A DNA stretch of 15,338 nt from Bacteroidales bacterium (GCA_017618435.1 JAFZUH010000330.1:1-15338), one strand, 5' to 3'; shown: positions 1-8,120, counted from the first letter of the stretch. Numbers and translations: made by a program. The notes: generated by a model from the letters alone, not told the origin.

Positions 1-16
1 CTAAAATTGCCTCATA

Positions 17-661
17 TTAATGACAAGATTTATTTTTTTTCGCATTGATAACATCACGCAATTTGGAGGCCAATTCAAACTTTTCTTCCGCAACGGCTTG
101 TTCCAACAATTCTTCTAACATAGCAATTGATTCATATTTCAAAAGTTTTTCTATTGGCAACAATTGCGGTGTATCCAAATCCCCCTCCAAATCTTCACCA
201 TTATCATCATCAAAAGAAAAATCATCTTCTTCCGAATACAATATTTTTTCCAATTCTTTTGTTGAAAAACCTATCTTTTGAATAACTTTTTCATCTGCAA
301 AAACAGGAGAGTTTGTTTTGATTGCCAAAAGCAATGCATCAACCGCACTCGCCTCAAATTCAAGTTCTTGCTCATTTTGTATACAATACATAGTAGTATA
401 GAAAATACCATTTCGCACATCTCGGATATACACTTCCTGCACTTCAACATCAAGTCGTTGGAGTATATCGCACAACAAATCATGTGTTTGCGGACAAGTA
501 GACGGTTGGTCTAAATATACTCTTTTAAAAGCATCTGCATTTTGTTCTGCCACAGCAACAAGAAAAGCCTTGTTGTTGTCTTGAGTCACCAAAGTCAATA
601 CATAAGCAGAGCCTGTCCTCCCTTCTGCTATAGAATGTATTTTAACTGGTATTTTTTTCAT
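17..661 (-). CDS. Bifunctional nuclease (DUF151) family protein with C-terminal UVR motif
   Basis: The 214-residue protein has two parts. Residues about 1-135 match the bifunctional nuclease (BFN/DUF151) fold: the family segment around PQTHDLLCDIL (57-67), the strand EVYIRDVRNGIFYTTMY (76-92) and the helix SAVDALLLAIKTNSPVF (105-121). Residues 143-166 form a very acidic Asp/Glu linker. Residues about 180-208 (LEELLEQAVAEEKFELASKLRD) are a UVR motif, the short helical hairpin by which UvrB and UvrC interact. This combination is common in Bacteroidota. Some family members have been reported to have nuclease activity, but the physiological role is not settled, and the link to DNA repair rests only on the UVR motif. 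The ATG at 661 lies about 26 nt from a TACCTTTG box and is divergent from aroA. Confidence 0.85.
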   Translation of the reverse strand: MKKIPVKIHSIAEGRTGSAYVLTLVTQDNNKAFLVAVAEQNADAFKRVYLDQPSTCPQTHDLLCDILQRLDVEVQEVYIRDVRNGIFYTTMYCIQNEQELEFEASAVDALLLAIKTNSPVFADEKVIQKIGFSTKELEKILYSEEDDFSFDDDNGEDLEGDLDTPQLLPIEKLLKYESIAMLEELLEQAVAEEKFELASKLRDVINAKKNKSCH

Positions 662-686
662 CTAATCCGTTTTAAAAGTTTGTTTG

Positions 687-694
687 CAAAGGTA
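687..694 (-). promoter_or_regulatory. -7 promoter box for the BFN/UVR gene
   Basis: The minus strand reads TACCTTTG, a match to the Bacteroidota -7 consensus TAnnTTTG, about 26 nt before the ATG at 661. A TTTG that could be the -33 element lies at 709-712, but its 14-nt spacing is shorter than usual. It sits almost back to back with the aroA box at 717-724. Confidence 0.6.
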
Positions 695-716
695 TAATTT
701 TTATTGAACAAAATGT

Positions 717-724
717 TATTTTTG
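717..724 (+). promoter_or_regulatory. -7 promoter box for aroA
   Basis: The plus strand reads TATTTTTG, fitting TAnnTTTG, 19 nt before the aroA ATG at 744. No convincing -33 TTG at the usual distance is visible. This gives a very short 5' leader and a compact divergent promoter region shared with the BFN gene. Confidence 0.45.
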
Positions 725-743
725 CAAATCTAAAATAAAAACA

Positions 744-1937
744 ATGGTTCCGGTTCCTAAGATAGACATTCCATCTTCGAAAAGCATTACCAATCGTTTG
801 CTGATTTTACAACAATACAAAAATTATCATATAAAAATTAACAATATGTCCGCCTCTGCAGACAGCATATTGTTACAAAATTGTTTGCAACAAATATCAC
901 AATCCGTCCCTTCTCCTTTCGTTTTCGTGGATAATTGTGGCACAGCCTTCCGTTTTTTGTGTGCCTACCTATCCTTTACAACGGGGGAATGGATACTTGA
1001 CGGTTCCCCCCGCTTGCGGCAACGCCCCATTGCACCTTTGGTAGAAACTATTAACAATGCCGGAGGTGAAATCCACTATATGGAAAAGATTGGGTTTGCA
1101 CCATTGAAAATCATTGGGAAACAATGGCATACAAAATCTTTCACCATAGATGCCGCTATGAGCAGCCAATTTGTCAGTGCCCTTATGCTTTGTTTGCCTT
1201 TTAACGCTGAGAATGCCCGTATCGTTTTCGACAAGCACATTCCATCTTTTCAATACATCAATCTGAGCTTGAAACTTATGTCCCAAATCGGCCTGAACAT
1301 ACAATATAAAGAAGGAACTATTTACTACCATCACAGCAATGAATTACTACAAACACACATTACTGTTGAAGCCGATTGGTCTTCGGCTGCATTTTGGTAT
1401 CTATATGTTGGACTAACAGGGAAACCTTTGTTTATAAACAAATTAACAAAATCGAACATACAGCCTGATGCTCAAATGGTTGAATTTATGGAAAACTTGG
1501 GCGTTGCCACCACCTTTAAAAAACAGGGTGCTTTGATAGAAAAAACAAAGCCTATGCCCAAATATATTGAAACAGATTGCATAAACAACCCCGATTGGGT
1601 ACCCGTACTAACCACTTTATGTGTTGGCGAACAAACACAAGCACGTCTTTTCAATATAAAAAATTTACAATTTAAAGAAAGTAACCGTATTGAGGCACTG
1701 CAAAAAGAATTGGCTCCTTTTGCCACTTTGACTTGGTCAAATGACACATTAACCATAACCCCCCATACTTTAACATTTCCCCAACAACATTTTTTCCATT
1801 CCTACTCCGACCACCGCATGGTTATGGCTTTGGCTATGTTGAAACACCAAATTCCGCAAATAGAATTTGATGATAAGCAATGCGTAAAAAAATCTTATCC
1901 CGATTTTTGGAAATACTACAATCAACTAACTTGGTAA
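744..1937 (+). CDS. aroA: 3-phosphoshikimate 1-carboxyvinyltransferase (EPSP synthase)
   Basis: This cytoplasmic enzyme joins phosphoenolpyruvate to shikimate-3-phosphate, the sixth step of the shikimate pathway to chorismate and the aromatic amino acids. The 397-residue protein carries the family signatures in order: SKSITNRLLIL (12-22, substrate-binding Lys13 and Arg18), DNCGTAFRFL (63-72, the GTxxR loop), DGSPRLRQRPI (86-96), SSQFVSALML (140-149), PDWVPVL (283-289, with the catalytic Asp284), KESNRIEAL (311-319, with Glu312) and YSDHRMVMALAM (354-365). It is about 30 residues shorter than the E. coli enzyme, largely because the first strand before the SKS motif is brief; shortened forms of this kind are plausible for Bacteroidota. 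The ATG at 744 is chosen because the SKS motif follows within 12 residues. Convergent with tRNA-Lys. Confidence 0.95.
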   Translation: MVPVPKIDIPSSKSITNRLLILQQYKNYHIKINNMSASADSILLQNCLQQISQSVPSPFVFVDNCGTAFRFLCAYLSFTTGEWILDGSPRLRQRPIAPLVETINNAGGEIHYMEKIGFAPLKIIGKQWHTKSFTIDAAMSSQFVSALMLCLPFNAENARIVFDKHIPSFQYINLSLKLMSQIGLNIQYKEGTIYYHHSNELLQTHITVEADWSSAAFWYLYVGLTGKPLFINKLTKSNIQPDAQMVEFMENLGVATTFKKQGALIEKTKPMPKYIETDCINNPDWVPVLTTLCVGEQTQARLFNIKNLQFKESNRIEALQKELAPFATLTWSNDTLTITPHTLTFPQQHFFHSYSDHRMVMALAMLKHQIPQIEFDDKQCVKKSYPDFWKYYNQLTW

Positions 1938-1946
1938 AGGTAAGAC

Positions 1947-1981
1947 AAAAAAAGAAAGTCAATTAAAAACAATTGACTTTC
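1947..1981 (-). terminator. Rho-independent terminator after tRNA-Lys
   Basis: A perfect 11-bp stem pairs 1954-1964 with 1971-1981 around a 6-nt loop. On the minus strand it is followed by seven U residues (A7 at 1947-1953). It therefore ends minus-strand transcription of the tRNA and any read-through from xerD. It begins only 10 nt after the aroA stop, but has no good U-tract in the plus direction. Confidence 0.8.
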
Positions 1982-2001
1982 AACAAAACTCAAACCCCAT
2001 G

Positions 2002-2074
2002 TGTTCCAGCTGGGATTCGAACCCAGGACCCCATCCTTAAAAGGGATGTGCTCTACCTGCTGAGCTACTGAAAC
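2002..2074 (-). tRNA. tRNA-Lys (anticodon UUU)
   Basis: The 73-nt minus-strand sequence folds into a full cloverleaf. The 7-bp acceptor stem pairs GTTTCAG with CTGGAAC (one T-G wobble). The D stem is GCTC/GAGC. The anticodon stem is CATCC/GGATG around loop CTTTTAA, giving anticodon TTT for lysine. The T arm is CTGGG-TTCGAAT-CCCAG, and the discriminator base is A. CCA is not encoded, so it must be added after transcription. A TACCTTTG box 18 nt upstream and the terminator at 1947-1981 make it a self-contained unit. Confidence 0.95.
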
Positions 2075-2092
2075 GACCTCTTTGTAGGTTTG

Positions 2093-2100
2093 CAAAGGTA
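2093..2100 (-). promoter_or_regulatory. -7 promoter box for tRNA-Lys
   Basis: The minus strand reads TACCTTTG at 2100-2093, 18 nt before the tRNA 5' end, which fits initiation a few bases upstream of the mature tRNA. No clear -33 TTG can be seen; the upstream sequence is a T/A-rich run. Confidence 0.55.
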
Positions 2101-2167
2101 TAACTTTTTTTTATATAAAACCACTTTTTGTAAAAAAATATTTTTATTTCTTTTATTATACTGATTA

Positions 2168-3115
2168 TCAATCTGAATTTTTATATCTTGGATGAAAAGA
2201 CTGTAAGGTTTCCATCAAAAATGATGTATCTATATGCGTATAAATTTCAGTTGTTGTAATGGAACTATGTCCCAACATAGCCTGAATAGACGGCAAATCT
2301 GCCCCTCCATACAGCAAATGGGTAGCAAAACTATGTCTGAGCGTATGAGGACTTATTTCCTTTTGCACGCCTGCATCGGCGGCGGCCTTCTTGACAATAT
2401 TGAATATCCACATTCGAGACAAATGCTTGCCACGCTGATTTAGAAAAACATACGATTCTTCTTGTGGAGGAATACGCAAAAATGAACGATAATCTTGTAT
2501 ATATCTCTGAAACTTTGTTTTAGCGTAAATATTGATAGGTATTAATCGTTCCTTGTTTCCCTTCCCTTTTACAATAATATAATCTTCTTCCAAATGAAGA
2601 TTTTCCATCTGAAGATTGACAAGTTCACTTACCCGCAAACCACATGAATAAAGAAATTCCAAAATACATACATCTCTCGCTCCAACAGACAAACCTTTTG
2701 TCGTATCACCTACTACAATGCTGTCTTCCATTGCTTCTATTTCTTCAAAAGACAACACTTGGGGTATTTTTCTCCCTATTTTGGGACTTTCCGTCAAACC
2801 CAAAGGATTGGTATCTGTTATATTTACATATATCAAATATTTATAAAAAGCATTGATGCTTGAACGATAACGAACCTGTGAGATAAGTTGTATTTGTTTA
2901 GACTCTGACAAATAAACAAAAAAATCATTAAGACTATCTCTATCAATATTATCCGGCAACAAATTATGTTCTTCTGTCATATAATCGGCAAGTACATTTA
3001 TATCCGTTATATATGCAGCAATAGAATTCTTGGATAACGATTTGTCTATTTTCAAATAATTTTCAAAACCGAACAAGGCACTTTGCCATTTTTTTATGAC
3101 TTCTTCTTTATTCAA
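2168..3115 (-). CDS. xerD: Tyrosine recombinase XerD (chromosome dimer resolution)
   Basis: This is a cytoplasmic site-specific recombinase of 315 residues. With XerC it resolves chromosome dimers at dif, under FtsK control. The N-terminal SAM-like core-binding domain (about 10-100) includes LSKNSIAAYITDI (27-39). The catalytic domain (about 120-305) has every active-site residue: Arg161 in SCGLRVSEL, Lys185 in VKGKGNKER, His257 and Arg260 in SPHTLRHSFATHLL, His283 in LGHSSITTTEIY and the nucleophile Tyr292. The IYTH spacing and length fit Xer housekeeping recombinases better than phage integrases. XerC cannot be fully excluded, but the sequence resembles XerD more. The start is TTG at 3115; the next in-frame ATG (codon 46) would remove much of the DNA-binding domain. 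It begins 10 nt after the upstream OmpA-family gene and is probably cotranscribed with it. Confidence 0.9.
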   Translation of the reverse strand: MNKEEVIKKWQSALFGFENYLKIDKSLSKNSIAAYITDINVLADYMTEEHNLLPDNIDRDSLNDFFVYLSESKQIQLISQVRYRSSINAFYKYLIYVNITDTNPLGLTESPKIGRKIPQVLSFEEIEAMEDSIVVGDTTKGLSVGARDVCILEFLYSCGLRVSELVNLQMENLHLEEDYIIVKGKGNKERLIPINIYAKTKFQRYIQDYRSFLRIPPQEESYVFLNQRGKHLSRMWIFNIVKKAAADAGVQKEISPHTLRHSFATHLLYGGADLPSIQAMLGHSSITTTEIYTHIDTSFLMETLQSFHPRYKNSD

Positions 3116-3125
3116 AGTATAAAAA

Positions 3126-5075
3126 TTAAAATCCGATAATCGTCAATTCCGTTCTTCTGTTTTGGGCACGACCTTCTTCCGTATCGTTAGCGGAAATAGG
3201 TTTTTCAAAACCATACCCTCTAAAAGACAAACGTGTTGAAGCGATGTCTGCTTTTATCAAATAATCATAAACAGCCTTGGCCCTATTGGTTGACAATTTT
3301 ACATTATACTCCTGACTACCAATATTATCTGTATGCCCACCGATTTCCACATGCATTTTGGGATTTTCTCGCAACAATTTCACAATGCGATTCAAGTCCG
3401 TTAAAGATTCTTTTTTCAAATCAGACTTATCTGTATCAAAAAATATGTTTTCCAACACAATACTTTCCCCCACCTCAATTCTTTTAAGAGGAATATCCTT
3501 TTCAATAGGTTCTATTTGAGAAGAAACTCCTTTTATTTCAATGTTTTCAGAATAGAACAAATATTTATCGTTTATCGCCGTAAAAGCATAATGTTTATCT
3601 GTCGGAATACAAACAACAAACTCTCCCGTATGTGGGTCAGATGTTGATTTTACGACAACTTGTTGCGTTTCCAAATCTGTCAATTCAAACATTGCAGCAA
3701 GTGGTCTTTCATCTTGAGCATCAAACACCTTTCCTTTAAAATAAGTAACGGGACTTGGACGAAGATGTGCTGGCATCTCAAAATAATACAAATCCAAACC
3801 GCCCAAGCCGTCTTTTTTATCGGAAGCATAATAGGCTTTATTGCCTTGAGCATTTACGACCAAACTAAAATCTTCAACATAAGTATTGATAGGATAGCCC
3901 AAGTTAAGCGGTTGCGACCATGAACCATCGGTTTTCAAAACAGACATAAAAATATCAGCATCACCCATTCCTTTATGTCCTTTTGAGGCAAAATACATTG
4001 TTTTTCCATCGGGATGAATAAACACCGAAATTTCATCATCCGGCGTATTTATTTCTTTGCCCAAATTTATCGGTTCAGAAAAAACACCTTCTTCTACCAT
4101 GGTGGTTTTCCATATATCTTTCTTACCTTCTCCACCCGGTCGATTGCTAATGAAATAAATAGTTTTTCCATCGGCAGAAAAAGATGGTTGGGACTCCCAA
4201 AATTTGGTATTCAAAGGTTTGCCGCAATTTACTGGTTTTGACCACGTGTTTCCAACTCGTTTTGACCAATACAAATCGCAACTTCCAAATCCTTCATCAC
4301 GATTGCAAGCCGTATATATCATATATTTTCCGTCTGGAGATATACATTGACCACCTTCATTGAAATGGGTATTAATATTGGACAAATACTCTCTTTTTGT
4401 CCAATTTCCATTGCCATCTGTCGTAGAGGCATACAAATCTTCTTCCGTAATACATTGAAAACAAATAGTATATTTGTCTTTAGGTCGCATTACCGTAAAA
4501 ATAAGCATAGATTCATCTGCAGTAATAGCAGGCAAATATTCGTCCCAAGAGGAATTTATATTTTCTCCCATATTTATCAAATTGATAGAGAGTGGATTTT
4601 GCATTTGTTCATACCGCCAACGGCACAATTCCAAATCGTTTCTCAACTCTGAAGAAATACTGTTGGGCGTAGGATGCAAATTGATATACGACTCAAAATA
4701 TCTAATTGCCGTATCTGGAAAACCACATTCCATATATTGATAAGCAGCCCCATAATAACTTTTATAATTTTTGGGGTCCAATTCAATGATTTTGGAATAA
4801 TAATAACATGATTTTTCTTTTTGATGCAATATGGAGGTAACATCTGCCGCCAACTGATAGGCTTCCACACATTTACCATCGGCATTAATGGCTTTTTCGG
4901 CATACATTAATGACTTCTCCAAATCTTTGGCTTTCATAGCCTTGTATGCTGCCTTAAAGTTTTTAATGGCGGTTTTGTTTTGGGTAGAGGAAACTGTTTG
5001 TGCCTCAATTGACCCCAATACCAATAGTAAAAATAAACTTATAATAAAAATCTTGTTGTTCTTATTCTGAAACAT
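3126..5075 (-). CDS. PorE-like OmpA-family protein: TPR, WD40-like propeller, regulatory-like domain, OmpA C-domain
   Basis: The 649-residue envelope protein has a signal peptide (1-26, ending SIEAQ, with no lipobox Cys). TPR-like helices follow (about 33-135; AYQLAADV, YYYSKIIELDPKNYKSYYGAA). Next is a PD40/WD40-like propeller (about 165-430) with repeated blades such as QPSFSADGKTIYFISNRPGG and SVFIHPDGKTMYFASKGHKG. A carboxypeptidase-regulatory-like beta-sandwich (about 443-530) and an OmpA peptidoglycan-binding domain (about 537-649) complete it. The OmpA domain carries GGHTDNIGSQEYN with Asp583, and LSTNRA with Arg598, the residues that grip peptidoglycan. This domain order is that of PorE, the OmpA-family part of the type IX secretion system in Porphyromonas, but Bacteroidota often carry several paralogues. 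Unlike a lipoprotein PorE, this copy has a type I signal. Its ATG overlaps the protease stop (TAATG), so translation is probably coupled. Family is sure; PorE orthology is not. Confidence 0.85.
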   Translation of the reverse strand: MFQNKNNKIFIISLFLLLVLGSIEAQTVSSTQNKTAIKNFKAAYKAMKAKDLEKSLMYAEKAINADGKCVEAYQLAADVTSILHQKEKSCYYYSKIIELDPKNYKSYYGAAYQYMECGFPDTAIRYFESYINLHPTPNSISSELRNDLELCRWRYEQMQNPLSINLINMGENINSSWDEYLPAITADESMLIFTVMRPKDKYTICFQCITEEDLYASTTDGNGNWTKREYLSNINTHFNEGGQCISPDGKYMIYTACNRDEGFGSCDLYWSKRVGNTWSKPVNCGKPLNTKFWESQPSFSADGKTIYFISNRPGGEGKKDIWKTTMVEEGVFSEPINLGKEINTPDDEISVFIHPDGKTMYFASKGHKGMGDADIFMSVLKTDGSWSQPLNLGYPINTYVEDFSLVVNAQGNKAYYASDKKDGLGGLDLYYFEMPAHLRPSPVTYFKGKVFDAQDERPLAAMFELTDLETQQVVVKSTSDPHTGEFVVCIPTDKHYAFTAINDKYLFYSENIEIKGVSSQIEPIEKDIPLKRIEVGESIVLENIFFDTDKSDLKKESLTDLNRIVKLLRENPKMHVEIGGHTDNIGSQEYNVKLSTNRAKAVYDYLIKADIASTRLSFRGYGFEKPISANDTEEGRAQNRRTELTIIGF

Positions 5076-6697
5076 TATCGTTGTATTATAAACTTTAACA
5101 TTTGAACCCCTTGCACGGAAGTGATACGGACAAAATAAATACCATTTGCAAACGATTGAAGGAAAAGGCTCTCTTTTCCATCATTGACAACACCTTGCAA
5201 AAGTTTTTGTGCATTTATATTGTAAATTTCATACTCAAACTCTTGCACTTGAGAAAAAATATTGACCATATCTTTTGCAGGATTGGGATAAAGGGAACAA
5301 AAACTTTCCCTATTGTCTTGTTGTTCTGCAATAGCTGTTTCAAATGGATCGTATCCGTCAATCACAAGTTGTCCTGTTTTGTCAGGGTCAAGCCAAACAT
5401 CTAATCGTTTACTACTATATCTGCTATTGGCATTTGTCCATGAATAGGCTATTCTACCATAATAATCCTCACCTTCTTGATTGGAACAACTTGCCCAACC
5501 GCCTTCCAATTGTCCAACTACCCGTTTGCTTAAATTGAACAAGGCAGAGCCGGAAGAACCGCCTTCTGTTGTTCCTTGGTTCCAAACCAATTTCCAGTGT
5601 GTACTATCAGGAAAACTCGAGTCATCTTCCTCATATTTAGCATATTTTAACCTTGAGTTGGTCATTGATATTTTTTTCAAATCACCGGAAGGATGATGTA
5701 TTCCCACCGCTCCTATCGGCTGGGCAACAGAGGCATCCCAACCTGCATAATAGGGGGTCATTTCTTGAGTAGGTGTATCATTCAGCAGCAGCAGACAGAA
5801 ATCAGAATAGACATCTCTCGCCAACAAGGTACTGCCATTGATGGAATAGGTCTGTTTTTCGTTTCTGCCTGCACAACCTTCAGATTCATAGTTAAATACA
5901 AAAACAAATCGACTTACAATACTGGAATAGCTTATGCAATGGTTGGCGGTTAAGAAAAACGGTTTGCCGTCTTGACGGACATTGTTGAGCAATGTGCCAG
6001 AACAATGAGCAGAACTTCCGTTCAAAATCAAGGCAACCGCCCGTTTTATATCCTGATAATTTGCTCCTAACTGACAATTAATATTTATATTACAACTTCC
6101 CGAACTTCCATAAGTGCCACTCTTGCCCAACAAATCCTTATAAGCATGCACCACTGTTGTCAATCTTATCTTTGACAAATCCTTATCCATAGCAGATTCA
6201 TAATACTCCAAAACTATTTCATCGCTTGGGTACAATGCGGTGGAAAAAATACCGCTTGGCTGATTGTTTTCATGGGTAAAAGCACCTGTTACATACGATT
6301 TGTCTGCAGTATATATAAATAATTTGGAATGTTCCGGAATAAAAAACTCATCAAAAATCAAATTCAAAGACAACGCATCTGTTGATTTTACTTTCAAACG
6401 CCAAAGTCTGTCGCCATTTCCCAATATTTCCCACAATCCGCTGTTTTCCAAAGAAAAATCAACGGGAATTTCTACACCGAACTGATAACCAGTCTTATGA
6501 ACATTATCTATTGAAACATTCATTTCTTTCTCCAACAATTGTTGATTATCCATTGGGGGCAAATACATTGTCGGAATCTCACTATATGCCAAATTGGATT
6601 TACGAAAACTATATGGTGTTCCACCATGTTCAATTTGTCCAAAACAAAAAACACACAAATTCAAACACAAGAAACACAAAAGAATATTGCTTTTCAT
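5075..6697 (-). CDS. Secreted trypsin-like serine protease with T9SS C-terminal sorting domain
   Basis: The 540-residue pre-protein has a signal peptide (1-20, cleavage probably after FCFG), then an N-terminal beta-rich region (about 40-190). A chymotrypsin-fold (S1-like, lysyl-endopeptidase-like) domain spans about 200-440, and a type A T9SS sorting domain about 463-540. The catalytic triad is visible: His253 in FFLTANHC, Asp299 in VYSDFCLLLL and Ser382 in TEGGSSGSALF. Cys202, 208, 232, 254, 275, 301 and 404 could form disulfides. The C-domain shows the usual SLYPNPAKDMVNI motif and ends in FANGIYFVRI and VQMLKFIIQR. The product should cross the inner membrane by Sec and the outer membrane by T9SS, where the sorting domain is removed. 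Substrate preference (Lys or otherwise) cannot be read safely. First gene of an operon with the OmpA-family gene and xerD. Confidence 0.92.
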   Translation of the reverse strand: MKSNILLCFLCLNLCVFCFGQIEHGGTPYSFRKSNLAYSEIPTMYLPPMDNQQLLEKEMNVSIDNVHKTGYQFGVEIPVDFSLENSGLWEILGNGDRLWRLKVKSTDALSLNLIFDEFFIPEHSKLFIYTADKSYVTGAFTHENNQPSGIFSTALYPSDEIVLEYYESAMDKDLSKIRLTTVVHAYKDLLGKSGTYGSSGSCNININCQLGANYQDIKRAVALILNGSSAHCSGTLLNNVRQDGKPFFLTANHCISYSSIVSRFVFVFNYESEGCAGRNEKQTYSINGSTLLARDVYSDFCLLLLNDTPTQEMTPYYAGWDASVAQPIGAVGIHHPSGDLKKISMTNSRLKYAKYEEDDSSFPDSTHWKLVWNQGTTEGGSSGSALFNLSKRVVGQLEGGWASCSNQEGEDYYGRIAYSWTNANSRYSSKRLDVWLDPDKTGQLVIDGYDPFETAIAEQQDNRESFCSLYPNPAKDMVNIFSQVQEFEYEIYNINAQKLLQGVVNDGKESLFLQSFANGIYFVRITSVQGVQMLKFIIQR

Positions 6698-6728
6698 TTC
6701 AACTAATCGTTATCTTTAAACAATAATG

Positions 6729-6761
6729 CAAAGGTAGGCAAAAAAACAATACTATAACAAA
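6729..6761 (-). promoter_or_regulatory. Promoter of the protease-OmpA-xerD operon
   Basis: On the minus strand TTTG (6761-6758) is followed after 21 nt by TACCTTTG (6736-6729), the best full match to the Bacteroidota -33/-7 promoter in the window. The -33 element lies inside the 3' end of nadK. The expected transcription start is near 6722, giving a leader of about 25 nt before the protease ATG. Confidence 0.65.
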
Positions 6762-7636
6762 GAAAATCGTTTATCGGCTCCCCACATTAACTTTTCACTA
6801 ATTGTTTTATAAAAATTTTGACATTCAAAATTTATCACATCTATTGAAAATTCCGCTTTTTCTATCATAATAGTAGCATTATCGGAAACTTTTTGCGTAT
6901 CAGAATCTTTTGACAACAAAAATTCATGAGTTCTGCTTTTCACGCTTATTTCCAATGTCGTTGCCGGTACAATTATGGGTCTGACTGTCAAAGCGTGTGA
7001 GGCGATTGGAGAAATCAAAAAAACTTCCAATGCCGGATTGATGATTGGACCTCCACAACTCAAAGAATATGCCGTTGAACCGGTTGGGGTAGAAACAATC
7101 AAACCATCGCCCCAGTAAGTATTCAAATGTTTTCCATCAACTTTAACATCAACTGCAATCATATCTGAATCATCGGTACGATGGAAACAAATATCGTTTA
7201 AGGCAAATGCCGCATCTTTTCCAAAAACTCCTGCAAGTGAAACGGATTTGAGCAACATGCGTTTTTCTAAAGTATAATTATTGTTTTTCAATGATTGGAA
7301 AATAAAGGGAAGGTCTTTTAGTTGCAAATTAGACAAAAAGCCCAATCTTCCCATATTGATACCCAATATAGGAATATGTTTTTTGTCAATAAAATTAACT
7401 GCCCTTAAAAAAGTCCCGTCTCCGCCTATACTAAGAAGGAAATCAGCCTCTTCCGCATCTTTTACGGAATCGGCAAGAACAATTTTAGGGTGTATAAAAT
7501 CCTGACTGAAAAAATCGGCAAAAAAAGAACGATAAACGAATATTTTTTCTGCATACAAACAACAAGTATCAATAATTGTTTCAATGGCAGAGACTGTCAT
7601 TTGTTCTGTTTTTTTGCCATAAATGATAATCTTCAT
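6752..7636 (-). CDS. nadK: NAD kinase
   Basis: This cytoplasmic enzyme phosphorylates NAD to NADP with ATP or polyphosphate, setting the NADP pool. The 294-residue protein shows the family motifs: LLSIGGDGTFLRAV (67-80, GGDGT with the catalytic Asp73), GINMGRLGFLS (92-102), ALNDICFHR (145-153, equivalent to the NE/ND motif) and the glycine-rich nucleotide loop DGLIVSTPTGSTAYSLSCGGP (177-197). The ATG at 7636 is preferred. An in-frame TTG lies two codons earlier (7642), but MKIIIYGKK at the ATG is the normal family N-terminus and lies 2 nt after the upstream lipoprotein stop. The pair is therefore probably cotranscribed from the promoter at 8013-8020. Confidence 0.95.
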   Translation of the reverse strand: MKIIIYGKKTEQMTVSAIETIIDTCCLYAEKIFVYRSFFADFFSQDFIHPKIVLADSVKDAEEADFLLSIGGDGTFLRAVNFIDKKHIPILGINMGRLGFLSNLQLKDLPFIFQSLKNNNYTLEKRMLLKSVSLAGVFGKDAAFALNDICFHRTDDSDMIAVDVKVDGKHLNTYWGDGLIVSTPTGSTAYSLSCGGPIINPALEVFLISPIASHALTVRPIIVPATTLEISVKSRTHEFLLSKDSDTQKVSDNATIMIEKAEFSIDVINFECQNFYKTISEKLMWGADKRFSLL

Positions 7637-7638
7637 AT

Positions 7639-8004
7639 TCAATCGTTTGTTGATATAGGTTGTAAAACAATGTCAGGAACAACAACTTTGTCCGTTCCTT
7701 TGGTAGTAAACACAGAACTACAACCTTCGTAAATAACGGAGTCCAATACTATTTTTCCTTTCAATCTCCAAGTGCCTTTGGTTGTATTATCGAACAAAAA
7801 ACAACCGTTGCTGTCACACGAAGTAGCTACGATATTTATAGTATCTTCCTTTTGCACAACTTGTTTATATACAATAGCATCTTTGGCTTTGTATAAATTT
7901 CCCTCATCTTCATAAAATACATATCCTTCTATAGTGCTGTTGTATTTATCACAAGCAACCGACAGCAACAACAATAATATCCCTATAATAACTTTATCTT
8001 TCAT
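7639..8004 (-). CDS. Small lipoprotein with regulatory/transthyretin-like beta-sandwich
   Basis: From the ATG at 8004 the product is 121 residues and starts with a lipoprotein signal, MKDKVIIGILLLLLSVAC, with the lipidated Cys at 18. A longer reading back to 8076 would bury this signal in an internal position, so it is rejected. The mature part (about 24-118) looks like the carboxypeptidase-regulatory or transthyretin-like sandwich seen in many Bacteroidota surface proteins: STIEGYVFYEDEG, then SCDSNGCFLFDNTTKGTWRLKGK, then VVVPDIVLQPI. Cys residues in the middle (SCDSNGC) and near YEGC could pair. Function unknown. It is followed 2 nt later by nadK, an arrangement that may only reflect shared transcription. 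Confidence 0.75.
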   Translation of the reverse strand: MKDKVIIGILLLLLSVACDKYNSTIEGYVFYEDEGNLYKAKDAIVYKQVVQKEDTINIVATSCDSNGCFLFDNTTKGTWRLKGKIVLDSVIYEGCSSVFTTKGTDKVVVPDIVLQPISTND

Positions 8005-8012
8005 TGCATCTG

Positions 8013-8020
8013 CAAAAGTA
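8013..8020 (-). promoter_or_regulatory. -7 promoter box for the lipoprotein-nadK unit
   Basis: The minus strand reads TACTTTTG, matching TAnnTTTG, 8 nt upstream of the lipoprotein ATG at 8004. A TTG lies at 8038-8036, 15 nt further upstream, shorter spacing than usual. The 5' leader would be almost absent, so translation may start on a near-leaderless message. Confidence 0.45.
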
Positions 8021-8120
8021 TATAAAAATATTGAACAAGTTGAACAGTGAATTGTATTTGTTTGTATATTAAGCAAAAAAAATTTTTTGTTTATTTTTTC
8101 TTTTGTTAGATTTTTTTTTC

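Noticed and set aside
1..16. A short frame (ATG AGG CAA TTT TAG) after the BFN gene on the minus strand
   Set aside because: Four codons only; no support as a gene.
2002..3115. Tyrosine recombinase next to a tRNA gene, suggesting an integrated mobile element
   Set aside because: The protein fits housekeeping XerD, sits in an operon with envelope genes, and no direct repeat of the tRNA 3' end or other mobile genes is visible.
7637..7642. TTG start for NAD kinase at 7642
   Set aside because: It adds only two residues, overlaps the upstream stop, and the ATG at 7636 gives the normal family N-terminus.
8005..8076. Longer N-terminus for the small lipoprotein, starting at 8076
   Set aside because: It would place the lipoprotein signal peptide 25 residues inside the protein and cover the likely promoter box at 8013-8020.
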